A stretch of 64,000 nucleotides of DNA from Caprella mutica (Eukaryota > Arthropoda > Malacostraca > Amphipoda > Caprellidae). This document shows, one piece after another, positions 1 through 13,900 of the stretch. The position numbers and the translations under genes are program-made. How positions within the stretch are numbered: the first letter of the stretch is position 1; every line of letters begins with the position of its first letter. The stretch is taken from the NCBI GenBank assembly GCA_947561585.1, contig CANNZV010001476.1, forward strand, positions 120,131-184,130, given 5' to 3'. The notes below the pieces were generated by a model, which was given only the letters and a program-made list of their open reading frames with translations, was not told the origin of the DNA and did no database searches.

Positions 1-584
1 TAGAGTTTCAGAAGTATCCTATCTAATGAGAATAATAAAAATGTGCACTTGACATGATAGAGATAGAAAAAAGTATCTGAATTAAATTGAAATAAAATAT
101 TGGTCAAGGAATATAAACAATATATTCAGGCATGAAGAGTGAGGATTATTAAGATTTATGATAGGTTACATATAGGAAGAGATTATTTGAATTACGATTG
201 ATGTGGAAAAGTGAAAACTATAACTATAGACTATGAGTTTATTTAGCTTTGAACTGTGACTAACAATTGAAATAACAATAATTTGATGTAAAAGGGAAGC
301 TACAATTGACTAAAAGAAAAAATATATTCATCCAATTCATCAGCCAAGTGAAAAAAATAGTGAAAAGGAAAATATGCATACATTCAACTCTAACAACTAG
401 GTAAAAAAAAAAGAATACACTTAATTCTAGTAGTTATATGAAAAAAATAGAGAAAAAGAAAAAATACATAAATTCAACTTTAACATCCTAGTGAAAAAAA
501 AACGTTGAAAAACAAAATATATTTATATTCAATTCTAAATTTCTTAATACTTTAGTTAATGGAACTATCCACCAAATTTTTTTT
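1..584. other. AT-rich stretch with degenerate 70-80 bp repeats
   Basis: No coding signal. From about 320 to 545, variants of 'GTGAAAAAAATAG...TTCAACTCTAACA' recur three times at roughly 60-80 bp spacing, suggesting an old tandem repeat. Confidence 0.4.
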
Positions 585-830
585 TCAACTTTGGTTTGAA
601 GGATTTTGATCCTTTAGTGAATCAGGGAGATTGTTATAAATTGATACATCCGTATAATGCATACAATGTTTAGACTTTTCTCTCCTGCACCTCGGGATTA
701 AAAATTTGTGTTTATTGCGTAAACGGTGATTGTGTTGTTCAACAGAAGTAACTAAATTAACATGGAAATAAGACATCATTTTCAATATGTATTGTTCGGT
801 ATACATGAACAGAAATAACTAATTTGAAAA
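585..830 (-). pseudogene. LINE C-terminal fragment (CR1/jockey-like)
   Basis: Reads HNHRLRNKHKFLIPRCR, then YNNLPDSLK, the conserved tail that follows reverse transcriptase in CR1/jockey-type LINEs (H-x-HxTR ... [IF]YN.LP..[IL]K). No reverse transcriptase domain remains beside it. It lies downstream of the fucosyltransferase stop. Confidence 0.5.
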
Positions 831-1774
831 GGTTCTCGATAGTCAACAATTTCATCTTTATGAAATATTGTTCAGTATGTTCATTATAGTTTAAACCATA
901 AATCAAACGTAATATGATAAATTAATGCCGGGTAAAATATGATATTTCCGCATTGTGCGAAGGTAATTAATAAAATTCTTTAAATATTGATTTCAAAAGT
1001 CATAATTTGTGCATTGCTGAACATCTTTTGGTCAGTCAAGGTAAAATATTTGGTGATAGAATCCATCTATCATAGAAGAATCCATCTAAGAATCAATCTA
1101 TGCACGACATGCATCTTGCCTCATCAATTTAGAGGCGCAAACGAAATGTAATAACAAAAATAGAATGGTTATGGTGGAATGGTCTCCACCTCTCATATGC
1201 CAGCATCTCAAGTAGGCACGGATCTCATTTAGGCATAGTACACCGGCTATGGCCATGGAATATACCTAGGGTAAAATATACCGGGGTGGAATATACCTAG
1301 AACCAACTGTTAGTAAAGTAATTTCTCGTAAATCTTGGAATATTTCGATAATAAAGAAATAAGTCTATAATTATTCACATCATTCCTAGAGCATCCATTG
1401 TGAAGATGTACAACATTAGCTGTTTTCTAAAAAGTGGGAAATTTCACTTGGTTTATTGATTTGTTAATTAAAGCTGCTTCTCTAGCTGGAGTAATCTTAT
1501 TAGATAGATATATTTTTTAAAGAATTTCGAAACGAAAATAGTGAACACAGCATGATTTGTCACTCTATGGAATTATTCAATAATGAAGGCAATTTATCAA
1601 TATTATTAACGCTGTTCAACAGAACAAAAGTAATTATTAAATTAATCAGCTTGTATATTAGACAGCTCAATTAATTATTATCACTTCTCAATAATTGTAT
1701 ACAATATTATTAACAATAAAATAGTGAGCGTAGACTTTATTATCAAATTTAATTTTTCCCCAACACCTTTTCTA
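831..1774. other. intergenic / 3' flank of the fucosyltransferase gene
   Basis: AT-rich, no open frame of note. Around 1235-1310 a short GC-richer patch repeats 'GGAATATACCTAG' twice. The fucosyltransferase 3' UTR should lie here; an AATAAA-like signal cannot be singled out because such words are frequent. Confidence 0.35.
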
Positions 1775-1982
1775 CTAAGTCCCGTCAATGAACTTTTTCA
1801 AGACAGGTGTATCAGCACTAAAACAGTGAGATTCCAGTTCATGAAAGTGTTGCATTTGTGTGTAGGTCTGAGGAGTGAAATCTGTGTGCAGCTTCTCGCA
1901 CAATTGGCACCAGGATATCTTGTTGTAGGATGGCGGTTTGAATTCCCTGTATTGGCAACTACTTTCGTAATCGTTTTTCCAG
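1775..1982 (-). CDS. fucosyltransferase terminal exon
   Basis: Starts after the pyrimidine tract TTTTTTTTTCACAG; one base completes the split codon, followed by 68 codons and TAG at 1775-1777 (a second TAG lies directly behind it). It reads WKNDYESSC, then WCQLCEKLH with the paired cysteines usual at the GT10 C terminus. The preceding intron is 4.6 kb and holds two complete transposable elements. Confidence 0.88.
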
Positions 1983-4900
1983 CTGTGAAAAAAAAAGAAT
2001 GAGCGTTCAAGCAATTTAAATGCAACTTCAAATTCGGAACGCGTCACAAAACTTCTTTAATTAGAGATAATTTATTTATTATTGATATATATAACAACAT
2101 TATTCATCATTTTCTATTTTTCTTATATGGAGGTACATATATAAATTTTTTGGAGCAAGTAAAAATATAAGACCAGAATCCTTTAAATTCTGGTTCGTTA
2201 ACTTTACTAGCTTCATTTCTGGTAGGTTATCTTTTCTTGTTCCAATTTCTTTTCAATAGTCAAGGAAAATATAAGATACAGTGGAGTCGAAGCGAAACTC
2301 CCCAATGTTAATAATGCCATAAGTTTCAATTGGAGCACAGAATCATAATTACTTATTATTGCCATTCGATTCAGCCTAGTTCATTTTAAAATATATTTTT
2401 GGTTCAGTCAAACTATTGATATATTTTCGTTAATTCGTGTAACACATAATTTATAAAACAAAAATATAATCCGCATATTTCAGAATAGGTTATTCAAATT
2501 GCAGTACAAAATAGAATAAAACTGTTGATATTTACTACCTAATAGTACCATGATTTGATATCTTTCAATTTATTAGATAAATTCTTCTATAAGTTTGCGA
2601 AAGACAGTACGTAGGTGAATTCTATATATCTATAATTTTTGTCCAAAACTCAAAGTTTTCAGAAATAATGGTAGCTGTTGTTTCGTAGGTTTAAAGGGTT
2701 ATATTTGATAAATGGAAAAACCCTATATTTTGCATATTTTCACATTCTTTTAGCTATAATTTTTCTTCTAATTCAGATATCTAAAATAACTCAATGTTAT
2801 GTAATACAGCACATATCTCCTTGCAATGTCTTTCTACAACAAAAAGGGAAAGAGAAGTAGAGAGTTAATCATCCTAAAACTTAATTGATCAGTAGAGACT
2901 AAAACAGCTGTACCATTATGTCATCTCGCTCTATAGTAAGTTCCGCCACTTAATCAAGCAACACATCTTCCTTAGACTAAAGTCAGTGCGTCACTAATTT
3001 CTTATTGGAGCCTAGTAGTTTGAAAGTTCAACCCTCACTGTATGCGCTACACACAACCTATGACTGCAATATTTACTCAGTATATTCTACACACGTATGT
3101 AGTTATGTCGTAAGAAAATTTTCACATTTTTTTAATTTATGGCTTTTTGAAGGGGATCGATCCCGTTAGTAAGTTTGCTGACTGGACAGGTCACAGTTTA
3201 ATCTACACATGCAAAGTTTTGACTTCTGAAGAACTCCATGCGTCGCCTGTCTGTTCTTCAATGAACTGTTCGTTTGTATCATGTGATCTAACGTTAAAAC
3301 TTTAAATTCTATAAACATATTGTCAATAGTTGAGAGCGGAAATTGGTCCACATGGTTACACCAGTTTCGAATTAGAGTTTTTTTAAACCTGTTACTTGGG
3401 CTGTGGACCTTCATGGAACTATTTTCTCTGTTAGATGTTACTTAGTACGGAATGATTTTGAAGTATCTCGTACGCTGATTAAGCTATTTGCATTTTTTTC
3501 TGATCACATTTTAGTCTTTTCAATTTTGCAATTAGAAAATCCAGTATATTAATTACAGCATTGTTAAGAAAGAGTTTTCACGATCTTTAAGTAGAAGTTT
3601 TGACAAGTTTAAACGCTAACTAATATGTAGAGCACCTGCAAGCACATTTTCTTTATACCCAATCACCTATAAAGCGAGCAAGCCGATTTGGTTGCATATT
3701 AATAATTTCAGAGTTTATTTTGACTTTCTTGTAAAATTGAGGTTAATATTCCTTAAGTCAATTTAAAATGAATTATTCAAATATTTTCTGTCAAACTTTG
3801 TCGTTCAGCATTTAGTTTTCCAAATGGTTTAGGGGGGAACCGGGAACATTCGGACAGAGGGATAGTTCGGACAACTCGTTTAAACATGTTTCTAATTGTT
3901 GGAACTACCGCTTATTGCAACTGCATGTGTGCGATGTGTTAACCGTCAGTAATTTGAAAAATCCAATGCGGATATAGAGTATTTTGCCCCAGAGGGGTAA
4001 TTTACTGTTTTCCTCAATATAGATGTAATTTTTCGTGATTCAAATAGATCGTGTGTGGACTATATGAATACGATACTGATTCTCAATCTCAAAGGTATGA
4101 ATTATATAAATATTTTTTGTTATGTTTGGTGTGTTAAAAAATAATACAAAAGAAATTAGAAAAATGGTAATGTTTTTAATTTCAACTGTCATTTAGGATG
4201 AATGGGACACTTCTGTTAAGTTTAAACCTTTACAATTTATTGAAGTAATTCTTACGAAAAAGGACATTCTGAACTTGAAGGTCATTATTTTAATTGACAT
4301 AGCATTCGTTTATAAGATTAGTTGCAACTTTTAATATTAGTGTCTTTAATTGACAGTTTGACGATCGTATTCGTGCCTTTTCATTATAAAAGGAAAACTG
4401 ATAGAGTTCGTAATAAAGAAGGTATTCGAAAAACATTTGATGAATTCCAAAAAGGTTTATCTTTCAGAAAAACTTCTGAAATTGGATGTGTAACAAGATC
4501 TACACTTATGGACTATAATTTAAACATTCGATGAAATATTTAAGATGTAATTTACTAATTTTGGTGAATTCCAAAAAAAGGAAATAGTTATACCCAAAGT
4601 AAAAGGCAATTCTTATACAATTTGCTTTTGATATACATATAGCATAGCTATTAAATATAAGGATAATTTCACAGTGATTACTCATGGGCTCTCTATATTT
4701 TGTGGAGGAAATGTTCAATCATTACAATGATATTATTATGATAAAATTTCATATACGAAAAATTATTACTGTGAATAACAAGTCATTATGATTTATTTCA
4801 ACTAAATTAGTAGATCCGAATTCAATCCAATCGTTTAATTACCCAAATTTCCAATGTTTTAACCCTTTTTATGGTGTCCGAATCATCCTCACAGCTTGTC

Positions 4901-7900
4901 CGAAGTCTCCCTCTAGGAAGGAGCTACGGACTCTTGAATCTCTCTTACATTTTGTCTTTAAATTTTCGAATGAAGGTTTAAACTGTAAAACAGTCTTAAT
5001 ACAAATTGAAGTAAAATAATTTATCTACATACAGAAATCTTTATAGAGTTACATTCGAATTAGTTTATGAATTATTCATTTTCCCCCAAAAGTGTCCGAA
5101 TGCTCCCGGTTCTCCCCTACGCTCAAATGTTTTATTTTTGACAATAATGGTAGAAGCGAATTTTCCTAGATATCCGTCCTTATGTGCGTTCCTGAAAAAC
5201 CTTCATTATATAGGGTCGGACGGGGTATCACAGCGCAAAATCCCACAAACTCTGTATTTACTCAAAAACTAAATGTACAAGAGAAACTCTTTTTCTCGTG
5301 ATGAAATGATCATGAATGAGGATGGTTCTCAACCAGTTTTAAATAATATATATATATGAATAAAATACTTATTGGCCATTTTTCGTGCGCAACTTTTAGT
5401 GAGTGTATATAGGGGTATCACTGAGCACATGAAGGGGCATTACTGCGCATTGTATAAATACAACACTCCTATCCCCCACAAAATCACCATCTTCCCATCT
5501 TATATATAACCCTCTTCTTCCCATCTAATTCCCTTCCGTCCCCATCTTAAAACTCCACTCCTCCCATCTAAATCCCCATCACTTCCCATCTAAATCCCCA
5601 TCTCCTTCAATCTCATTCCCCCTCTCCTCTCATCGAAATACTCCTCTCTTCCGATCTAAATTCACTTCTACCCTATCTAAATCACCCTCTCCCCCATCTA
5701 TTTCCACCTATACCCATCCAAATATCATTCTTCCTCATCTAAATTCCCCTCTTCGACATCTAAATGCCTGTGTTTCCCTCTCTACATGCCCTCTCCTTAA
5801 TCTATTTGCCCCTTACTTTTTAAACACATATTTAATGAATCTGCAACAAATTTAACTACTTAACTTAACTACATAATACTTAAATCAAATGATATAATAC
5901 GACCGTAGGTTTATCGTTTATCAATATTTTAATTCAATAACCTCTTATTCCCCCACCTAAATACCCCCTCTCCCTATCTTAACAACCCACACATGAAGTA
6001 GCATAGTAAATACGATCGTAAGTTTATTGTTAATCAATATTATAATAAAAAACATCTTATTCAATATTTATGTCTTTATTAAAAGCAAAAACTCATAATA
6101 TTTATATTTATTTACATTAAAATATGGTTATTAATGATGTGCAGTGATACCCCTTTACCCTTCAATTATATGGGGTATCACTGCGCACGGTTGTGGCGGG
6201 AAAAACCGTTAAAACTAAGAAGTTGAAAATTTGACATAATGTAACTGTTAATGTTTCTGTTAACATGTTAAAACGGTATGAATCTATAATTTTCGTTTTT
6301 GGAGTTATTGGAGAATTTGCGGAATTTAAAAATCACCGGAGCAAACTTTTTTCAGATCGTTTTGAGAGCACCACATTCATCGCGACTTAACTCTAGAAAT
6401 ACTAATAGGATAATGCTGTGTCATGATGTTTATGGGAGAAAAGAAGATGCTTGAAATGATGGTGCAATCATATTTAGGCTAAAACAAGTGTTTTTTAAAT
6501 TAAAAGAGGTGCGTAGTGATACCCCGTCCGACCGTATAAGTGAACTCACCTGAAATACTCATTGTAGGCAGTGTCATTTTTATCAAGGTACAGCAAATAA
6601 TCCGCTAATTCCTTGAGATTTTTGAAATCTAAAACGTCAATGTAAGACTTTGGTGGAGCGACAGTGTCATAAGGCCCAACTCCGTACACTACTGGTACCA
6701 TATCGTACCTACAGGAAGAGATCGTGAGAACGTGAATGGTTAGGGGGACCGTTCCTGGTTTTTGAAAACTTTTTATTGATGAAGCTATGGTTCTGAACTT
6801 GGTAACTATATAAAAAAATTGAATTCCCTATCGTTTTTGTTTGTGTCATCTTTTTGATTCCACCTATAGAAAACGAGTTATTCGAATTTAGAATGAATTT
6901 CGACCCTTTTTCAAAAAGCCTAAGGCGTTTACAATTTTTAAACCTACAGCATTGGAGTTATTTGCATTCAATTCTCAAATAGATTTTCTCCAAAACTGTA
7001 GCCATGAATTTTGATTTTTGGATTGGTTTTCGAAATTAAAAAATTTTCGTGAAGAAAAAATTGTCAAAATTAGTATTTCGAAAAATAATTCTGAAATCAA
7101 AATTCCAAGGCCCAATTTATGTAATGGAATTTCCTGAACAATCTAATGCAAAAAAACCCAATGCCATAGCTTCAAAATTGTACACGCCTTAATTAGGCTT
7201 TTGAATACCAAAATTTGTAACTTTTTTGAACTACTCGAAAATCCCATTCAAAGTTTGATAATCTGACACGTTGCATCCTGCCCCTATGAGGTGTAGCGGA
7301 TAATTGAGACATATTTCTTTGCCTACTTTAATGTTTGTGCCATTAGTGACACGTTAGATACGAGATATAGCGAGATATTTAATTATTACGAATTAAAATT
7401 GGCTGATAGATCGTTTTTAGAGTGTATATTGATCCCTAACCCCAGCGTCGGACCTTCCCTTTCTCCCTCTCCATAGGGGACTAGAGTTACAGTAGAGCTC
7501 TGATATTTTTGCACACACTATTAGAAGGTTATACAGCAAATATTTCCGCAATAATTTTTTTTTTAATTATGCGATTTTTTCGGGAACGGTTCCCTCAATA
7601 GAAATTTGAATTCTACTTCTACTTAACTGAATAATTCATAAATGACTAGAGTGAACTTTTAAATTACTAGAATAAATTCTAAATAACTAGAGTGACGTTT
7701 TGAACAACTGAGTGAACCTTTTATCAACAAGAATGAACCCTGAAGCCTAGGTCACACTGCCCAAAATACGTTGGGGAGAAGCGGTAAAATAAATTTTCCT
7801 TTCACAAAAGTTGGTCCCCGATAAAGCAACTACGTATGCGCTCGGCCACTGCTTATGTTCCATCAACGCTCCGAAGCTTTTGAGCGGCAAAACACATTGC

Positions 7901-10900
7901 CAGCGTTGAGGAGCGGTAGTTTTCCTATACGCAAAGTTCACCATCGCCTCAACAACGCCTAGTCAAAGTTTGGTACCTCTAGACGTAAGTTCGTGGACGC
8001 TTTATTCCACTAGGAAATGCAGAAATCCTAAACGGTGTTTCGCCAGCTTTGCCCGGGCGGTGATTGCATCACCGCATTGAATCACTGCTTCAACGCCAAG
8101 AAACGTTCAACAAAATCTTTTCCGCGAGTTAAACGCTAACAACCGCCCTTCAAAGTCTGTGCAACGCTTAATCACCCCTGGCAATGTTGACAAAGCAGCG
8201 CTTTCCCAGTATTTATTATTTCTGCGTTGGCCTTGCGGAACCAAACTTCCACCAACTTGCGTGTAATGGTGCCAACATTTGACTGGGCGTGGTTGGGTTG
8301 TGGTGAAATTTGCAGAACGGAAAACCAACGCTCCTTAACGTTCGTAATATTTTGTGCAGTTCAAAACATTCGGAGTGGTAGGAGTGAACATAAGCGGTTG
8401 TTGAGCTTATACGGCATTGCCTGACCGGTGGCGAACTTCTGGTGATCGTTAACAAGCGGTAATGATTTTTTGTTCTAGCTTCATGAACTCTCCAGAAAAA
8501 GTTCCTCCGATGTGACCAGGCCTTCAATTGATGAACTTCAACTTTCGATTAATATCTAAAATCTTTCAGAATTTTTGGTAGATTTCATCCACGCAGCCCC
8601 GTAGTTAAAAGCATTATACCGCTATATCAACGATAGACCCCCGCTGAACCAATACCCACACTCATAGAACACCGATCTATCAACGCTCGCGTTACCTAGA
8701 TTGGTTTTTCTTGGTGTGCGCGGTATTGAGCGTTGTCGAAATACGGTTTATTCTCCCTCTGTTCAAGTAACGCTACAACAAAGTACGGGCGGTGAGACCT
8801 ATGCTTAAATGGCTGAGAAAACTTTCAAATGAATGGGCACTGAAACCTTGAATAATAGATTTACAAATTTCATTTCACTTTTCATGACCTTTCAATGACT
8901 TCAGTAGATCTTAAATGACATCATTAACCCCTTCAATAATAACACTATCGTTTTTAAAATTACTGTACTATGACTTTTGAATAACAACATTAGACATTTA
9001 AATGGCTACACTATATATTTTTAAGGACTGCACTAGATTTTTAAATTACGGCGCTTTGTATTTGAATTGAGCAATGACTTTCTAACTGAAAGATATGAAT
9101 ATATAAATCACTTACTTTGCAGCTTCGAAGAACTTTTCCGATACATAATTTTTACATAGAGAATTCTCAAAAGAAAAATGGAATTTGTATTGCTGCTCCA
9201 CCATTCGATAACAATTCTCTGTATTGTGGAATTTGTGTGTATTGCATTTGTAAGTACCACAAGCTCCATACATGTCCAGGTCTATATACTTTTTTAGTGT
9301 CTTCACAAGCCTAAAAGAATGAGTACATAATCAATTCAATAATTTAATTCGTTGTAAAGATTATCAAATATATTTTAGCACGATTATTACTATTTTAAAA
9401 CTAATACTGCTATAAGTGCCGGTCAATATAAGTTATTTCACATCTAACATTTAAAGTTAAGCCTTACCTCTCTCGATGACTATGTGTATTACAGTTGCTT
9501 ACAAACCAAACTGCAAGCTTGGTTTTACCAGATGCATGATTAATTTCTTTGAAGTCTTTATTTGGGTTTTCTTTTGCAACAATATGACCGAACCTGAAAT
9601 AGAATTAATTTTAAAGTTAATTATGCAACAATAATTTCAGGATGTTATCTGAAAGGAAAGAATGAAAATCAAAAAATATATAGCCAGCATCCCAGAATAT
9701 ATTTTCTTTGCTTATAAATGGAATTAAACAAATATCAAAAATAAATATTATCATTGGGAGAAAAATATTGAAAACCACAGGATAATAGATAATTATCATT
9801 GGTTTCTGGTCGGAAGAAAAGAAAAAATTTCAGTTACTAAAATAAAAATTATATATACTAAAATACCGAATGGCTCGAAAATAACTGATTCTTTTTTAAT
9901 TGATATACCTAAAAACGCGGAATGATAGAGTGCTAAGATAAATTTAGATAAAATTACAGATGTAAAGATTTTTCTGTTCTGTACTGCAACACAATTAACC
10001 CCAATCTTCTTATTTTCTTTACAGACCATCCCTCAAAATGGAGCATTACATAACAGACAAAAATCTTAGAGATTTACATACTTTACAAAGAAATTACGGG
10101 AGTATTTTTAGTTCACGAAGTCTTCATAAGAAATGCATAAAATCCTCAGTGTTGAAACTGTACAACAGCGGTACCCAACATCGGATCATGTGTCCCCAGT
10201 GGGCACCAGGAGTAAAATCGTATTTCGGGAGGCTAAGCTAAACGCTAGGACAATTTGGAATTAAAAAAAAAAAGATCAATGCAACGACAAGGCAGGATAA
10301 CAATTAACGAGCTGAGAGAGGAAATGCAATTAGCAAGATGTCCTAAAACAGATACAAAGAGTGAAACAATATCTAATGAAATTCAATCTCATTTAGAGGG
10401 AAAAACAATATTATACTGGAAAGTATCATTGGATGTGCTACTGATGGCGCTCCTGCTATGGTTGGTAGATGCGGAGGTCTAAATGATTATCTGGTTCATT
10501 TAAAAAATGCATTGCCCAAAATATTTTGAATACACTGCGTGGTTCACCGTCAACATCTGGCTGTGAAGAATTTGAGTGGGCATCTTCATGAAGCTTAAAC
10601 TCTTGTAAAACAACAAACTGTCAGCCTTATTGAAGCTATTGCACTTCAAAGTCACCACTTTCCCAAATTTTGTTATGAAATGCATCCAGAGGTGTGTTGG
10701 TTTATTAAAAGCAATTGTCTTCGTTTCATCGTTAAACTTCGGCACATCGTTGTGTCATTTCTAGGTAACTGGGAGATCAGAAGACAGTTGGTTGCCAAGA
10801 AAAAAGATATTTTTAACCTATCAGATTGTAGCGTTTAATTAGTTGAATATCTTAGTCAGATAAATTGGAAAAAGGAGATTATAAATTTATGGAAATGTTT

Positions 10901-13900
10901 CTACCTGCCTTGAGTCATACCTAGCGTTCCCACAAAAAAAATCAAATTTCATTAAGTTCACAACGAAATGATTGTTTGAAACTGCATTAATTTAAACAAT
11001 ATGACAATTTGCTTGGAGGGGGATCTTTAAAACTACCCTAATTCAAAACTCTCTACAGAGTAACGGTATAAATATTTGCCGTAAATGGAAGCTACTGGCT
11101 AGTTGGGGCAAACTCAATTAATGAAATAATTTATGAACTTTTATAAAAAATTGTTCAAAGAGAATCAGGTTATCCCAAATTTTTAGTGGCACATAGTTTC
11201 CCAACATATAGTATTCTTTGGCAGCCATTTAAAACGTAATAGAAAAGGAAATAAAGTTATGACTTATGACATAGTATGCCGTGTGCTGTAGTGATTTGCC
11301 GACGCCGCGTGCGGCACCGACATACCGTGAAATTTTAAACCTGACATACTGTGAGCAGCAAACCGTTCTCCAGTGAGTTTTTCTATCAGTGTTTTTCGAA
11401 CATTAGCTAAGGAAAGAAGTGGTTAATTTAGTTTTTTCCCGACGCCGCGCGCGATATAGTATGTCAGTAGCCATAACTTAACATGTTTTAACTATGAATA
11501 CTGATGCCGCGCGATGTAGTGGTTTTGATATTCCTGCCAACATGTACGGCAAAAAAAATCAGACTGTATGTTACGTCCGCTGGCGGCAGCGGTTATGTCA
11601 TTAGCTTAAAGGTACGTTTTGCATGCAGCGATTATTGTGATCATCGCTCAGTGACCATCGCCCTGCAACTATCGCTAAGCACTACTTCAATGCTATTACT
11701 AGGGGGCTGTTTTGCAGCGAGCAATAATCACTAAGCACTAGATCAATGAATTACTTTCGATGGGCAATCATTGCTGAGCGAAAATTGCTGAGCGATGATC
11801 GCAATAATCGCTTAATGCAAAACTTGGTTCTTTCCTATTTGACGACCCCCACCAGATTGAATTTAAATTAATTTTTCTGTATGTATTTTTGTCCATAGAA
11901 TCCGAAAATCAAAACCGTTTTTTGTAGAAACTAATATTTTTTGATATATGAGGGTTTAAAGTTATTTATTTCCTATGTATTACTGAAGGATTGAGAACTT
12001 TGAAAAAACTCGTGTTTTCATTGAAATTACTTAAACAATATAGATTTTTTACTTGAAACAGTAATGTAGCTTGTTGTATCCGCTAGTTTGTTGTACTACA
12101 CACTCTATGATTGATTAATGACCTGGCAGGGGGGCTCAAGGTTCCATGATATTTTCAATTTATTACTTCAATGCTGACATATGTGTAATGGGGGCGTGCC
12201 ACCCCCATACCCCCCTGCCAGGTCATTAAACAATCATGAAGTGTGCAGTACAACAAACTAGCGGATACAACAATCTGCATTACGACTATCTTTGACCAAA
12301 AAGCGTGAAAACACGAGTTTTTTCAAAGTTCCCTCCTCCAGTAATATATAGGAAATAAATAACTTTAAACCTCATATCTCAAAAACTATAAGTTTCTACA
12401 AAAAACGGTTTTGGTTCTAAGGACATAAATACATATAAAAAAATTAATTTGAATTAAATTTGGTGGGGGTCGTCAAATGGAAAAGATCCTAAAACTTACC
12501 TTAAAGATTGAATTCCAATGCGGCGGATGAAGCGGCTCGAGCCGCTCTACAACTGGCAGTTTCACACAATTAATTAAATTATTAATTATTGTTTTAACTG
12601 ATGTTAACTAGTGTTAACTAATTCATTAGTCTTAATTTATTCATCAATATTAATTGATTTATTAATATTAAATTAATTTAAATTATTAAAATTATTTTAA
12701 ATAATTCTAAAATTATTTATACTATTTATTACTATCGATTAATTTATTAATATTGAATGGAAACAGTACCAAAGATACCTGAATTAACAGCAAATTTTGT
12801 CAGTTTTCAAAAATATAATGAGAGCTGTAAAATTAAAACCAAGAGCAGCCGCTCCATTGGAAAGGGGTATATGGGAGCCGAGCGGCAAAAGGAGAGCCGA
12901 GCGGCTCTTGCTTCTTCAGCCACCGCATTGGAATTCAACCTTAAAAGCATAGCCGCACGGCTTTAGCCACGCGAGTACAGCCGCCGAATTGGAACTCCAC
13001 CTTTAAACGGTGGACTTTCTATGTGGTGGCTGTAGCGGCTAGAGCCGCTGATATGCTTCCCAATGCCACGACTATAGCCACTCTACGACCGCTAGTTTCA
13101 CTTAAAACTAATTAAATTAATTAAAATTGATTTAAGTACTTATTAATATAAATTAATTTATTAATATTGAATAGAAACAGAAAGCCTTTCAAAAATAAAA
13201 GGAACCTGTAAAAATTACTGCTAGAAGCAGCGGCTGTGGCGGTTGGACTGCTCTGAGAGCAGTCTAGCCGTAGCGAGTCGAACCGCTTGCCTAGAGCTGC
13301 TTCAGCCGTACGGCTGTAGACGCTCCATTGGAAAGGGGTACAGAGGATTTAATGAAGAGCAGTCAAAAAAGAGAGCCGCGCGGCTCTAGCTGCTTCAACC
13401 GCTGCATTCGAAGTCAATATTTATAATTCAATCGAAACGCAAATTTAACAACACAATACACTTTTCGGTTCTGCACACTCGAGTTGGCTAACAAATTGTC
13501 TACAAAATAACTATTAATTTACATGAGAAATATGAGCGTCAATTATATGGTGACTTCCATATATTTGTCACTTAAATATTGTATCATTGAATGAAAAGTA
13601 TAAAGATTTTGTGCATATTAGTTGGTCTCCGTAAATTCTCTGTATAAAATAATTTAAATCCATATAGTCAGTGTCAGTGTGTTAAATACATATTTTATCA
13701 GTTTCTACTCACGGGTGTAATATGTCGGCATGATCCATGTAGGTCATTGTGTAGTTGAAGATGTTATTGTAGTTATCTAGGTTGAGGAATAGATAAGCAG
13801 GTGATTCCAATATGAAATATACGAGTCTGGTATGTGGAGACCTGGAAGCATGACAAGATAATGTATTTACCATAATTTTAGAAATTGAATCAAAGCATTT

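Noticed and set aside
8216..8527. 103-codon minus frame at 8.2-8.5 kb
   Set aside because: Lies in a MITE, is not preserved in the second copy and has no recognisable motif.
9117..9314. Plus-strand 65-codon frame
   Set aside because: Shadow of the fucosyltransferase exon on the minus strand, which has family motifs and proper splice sites.
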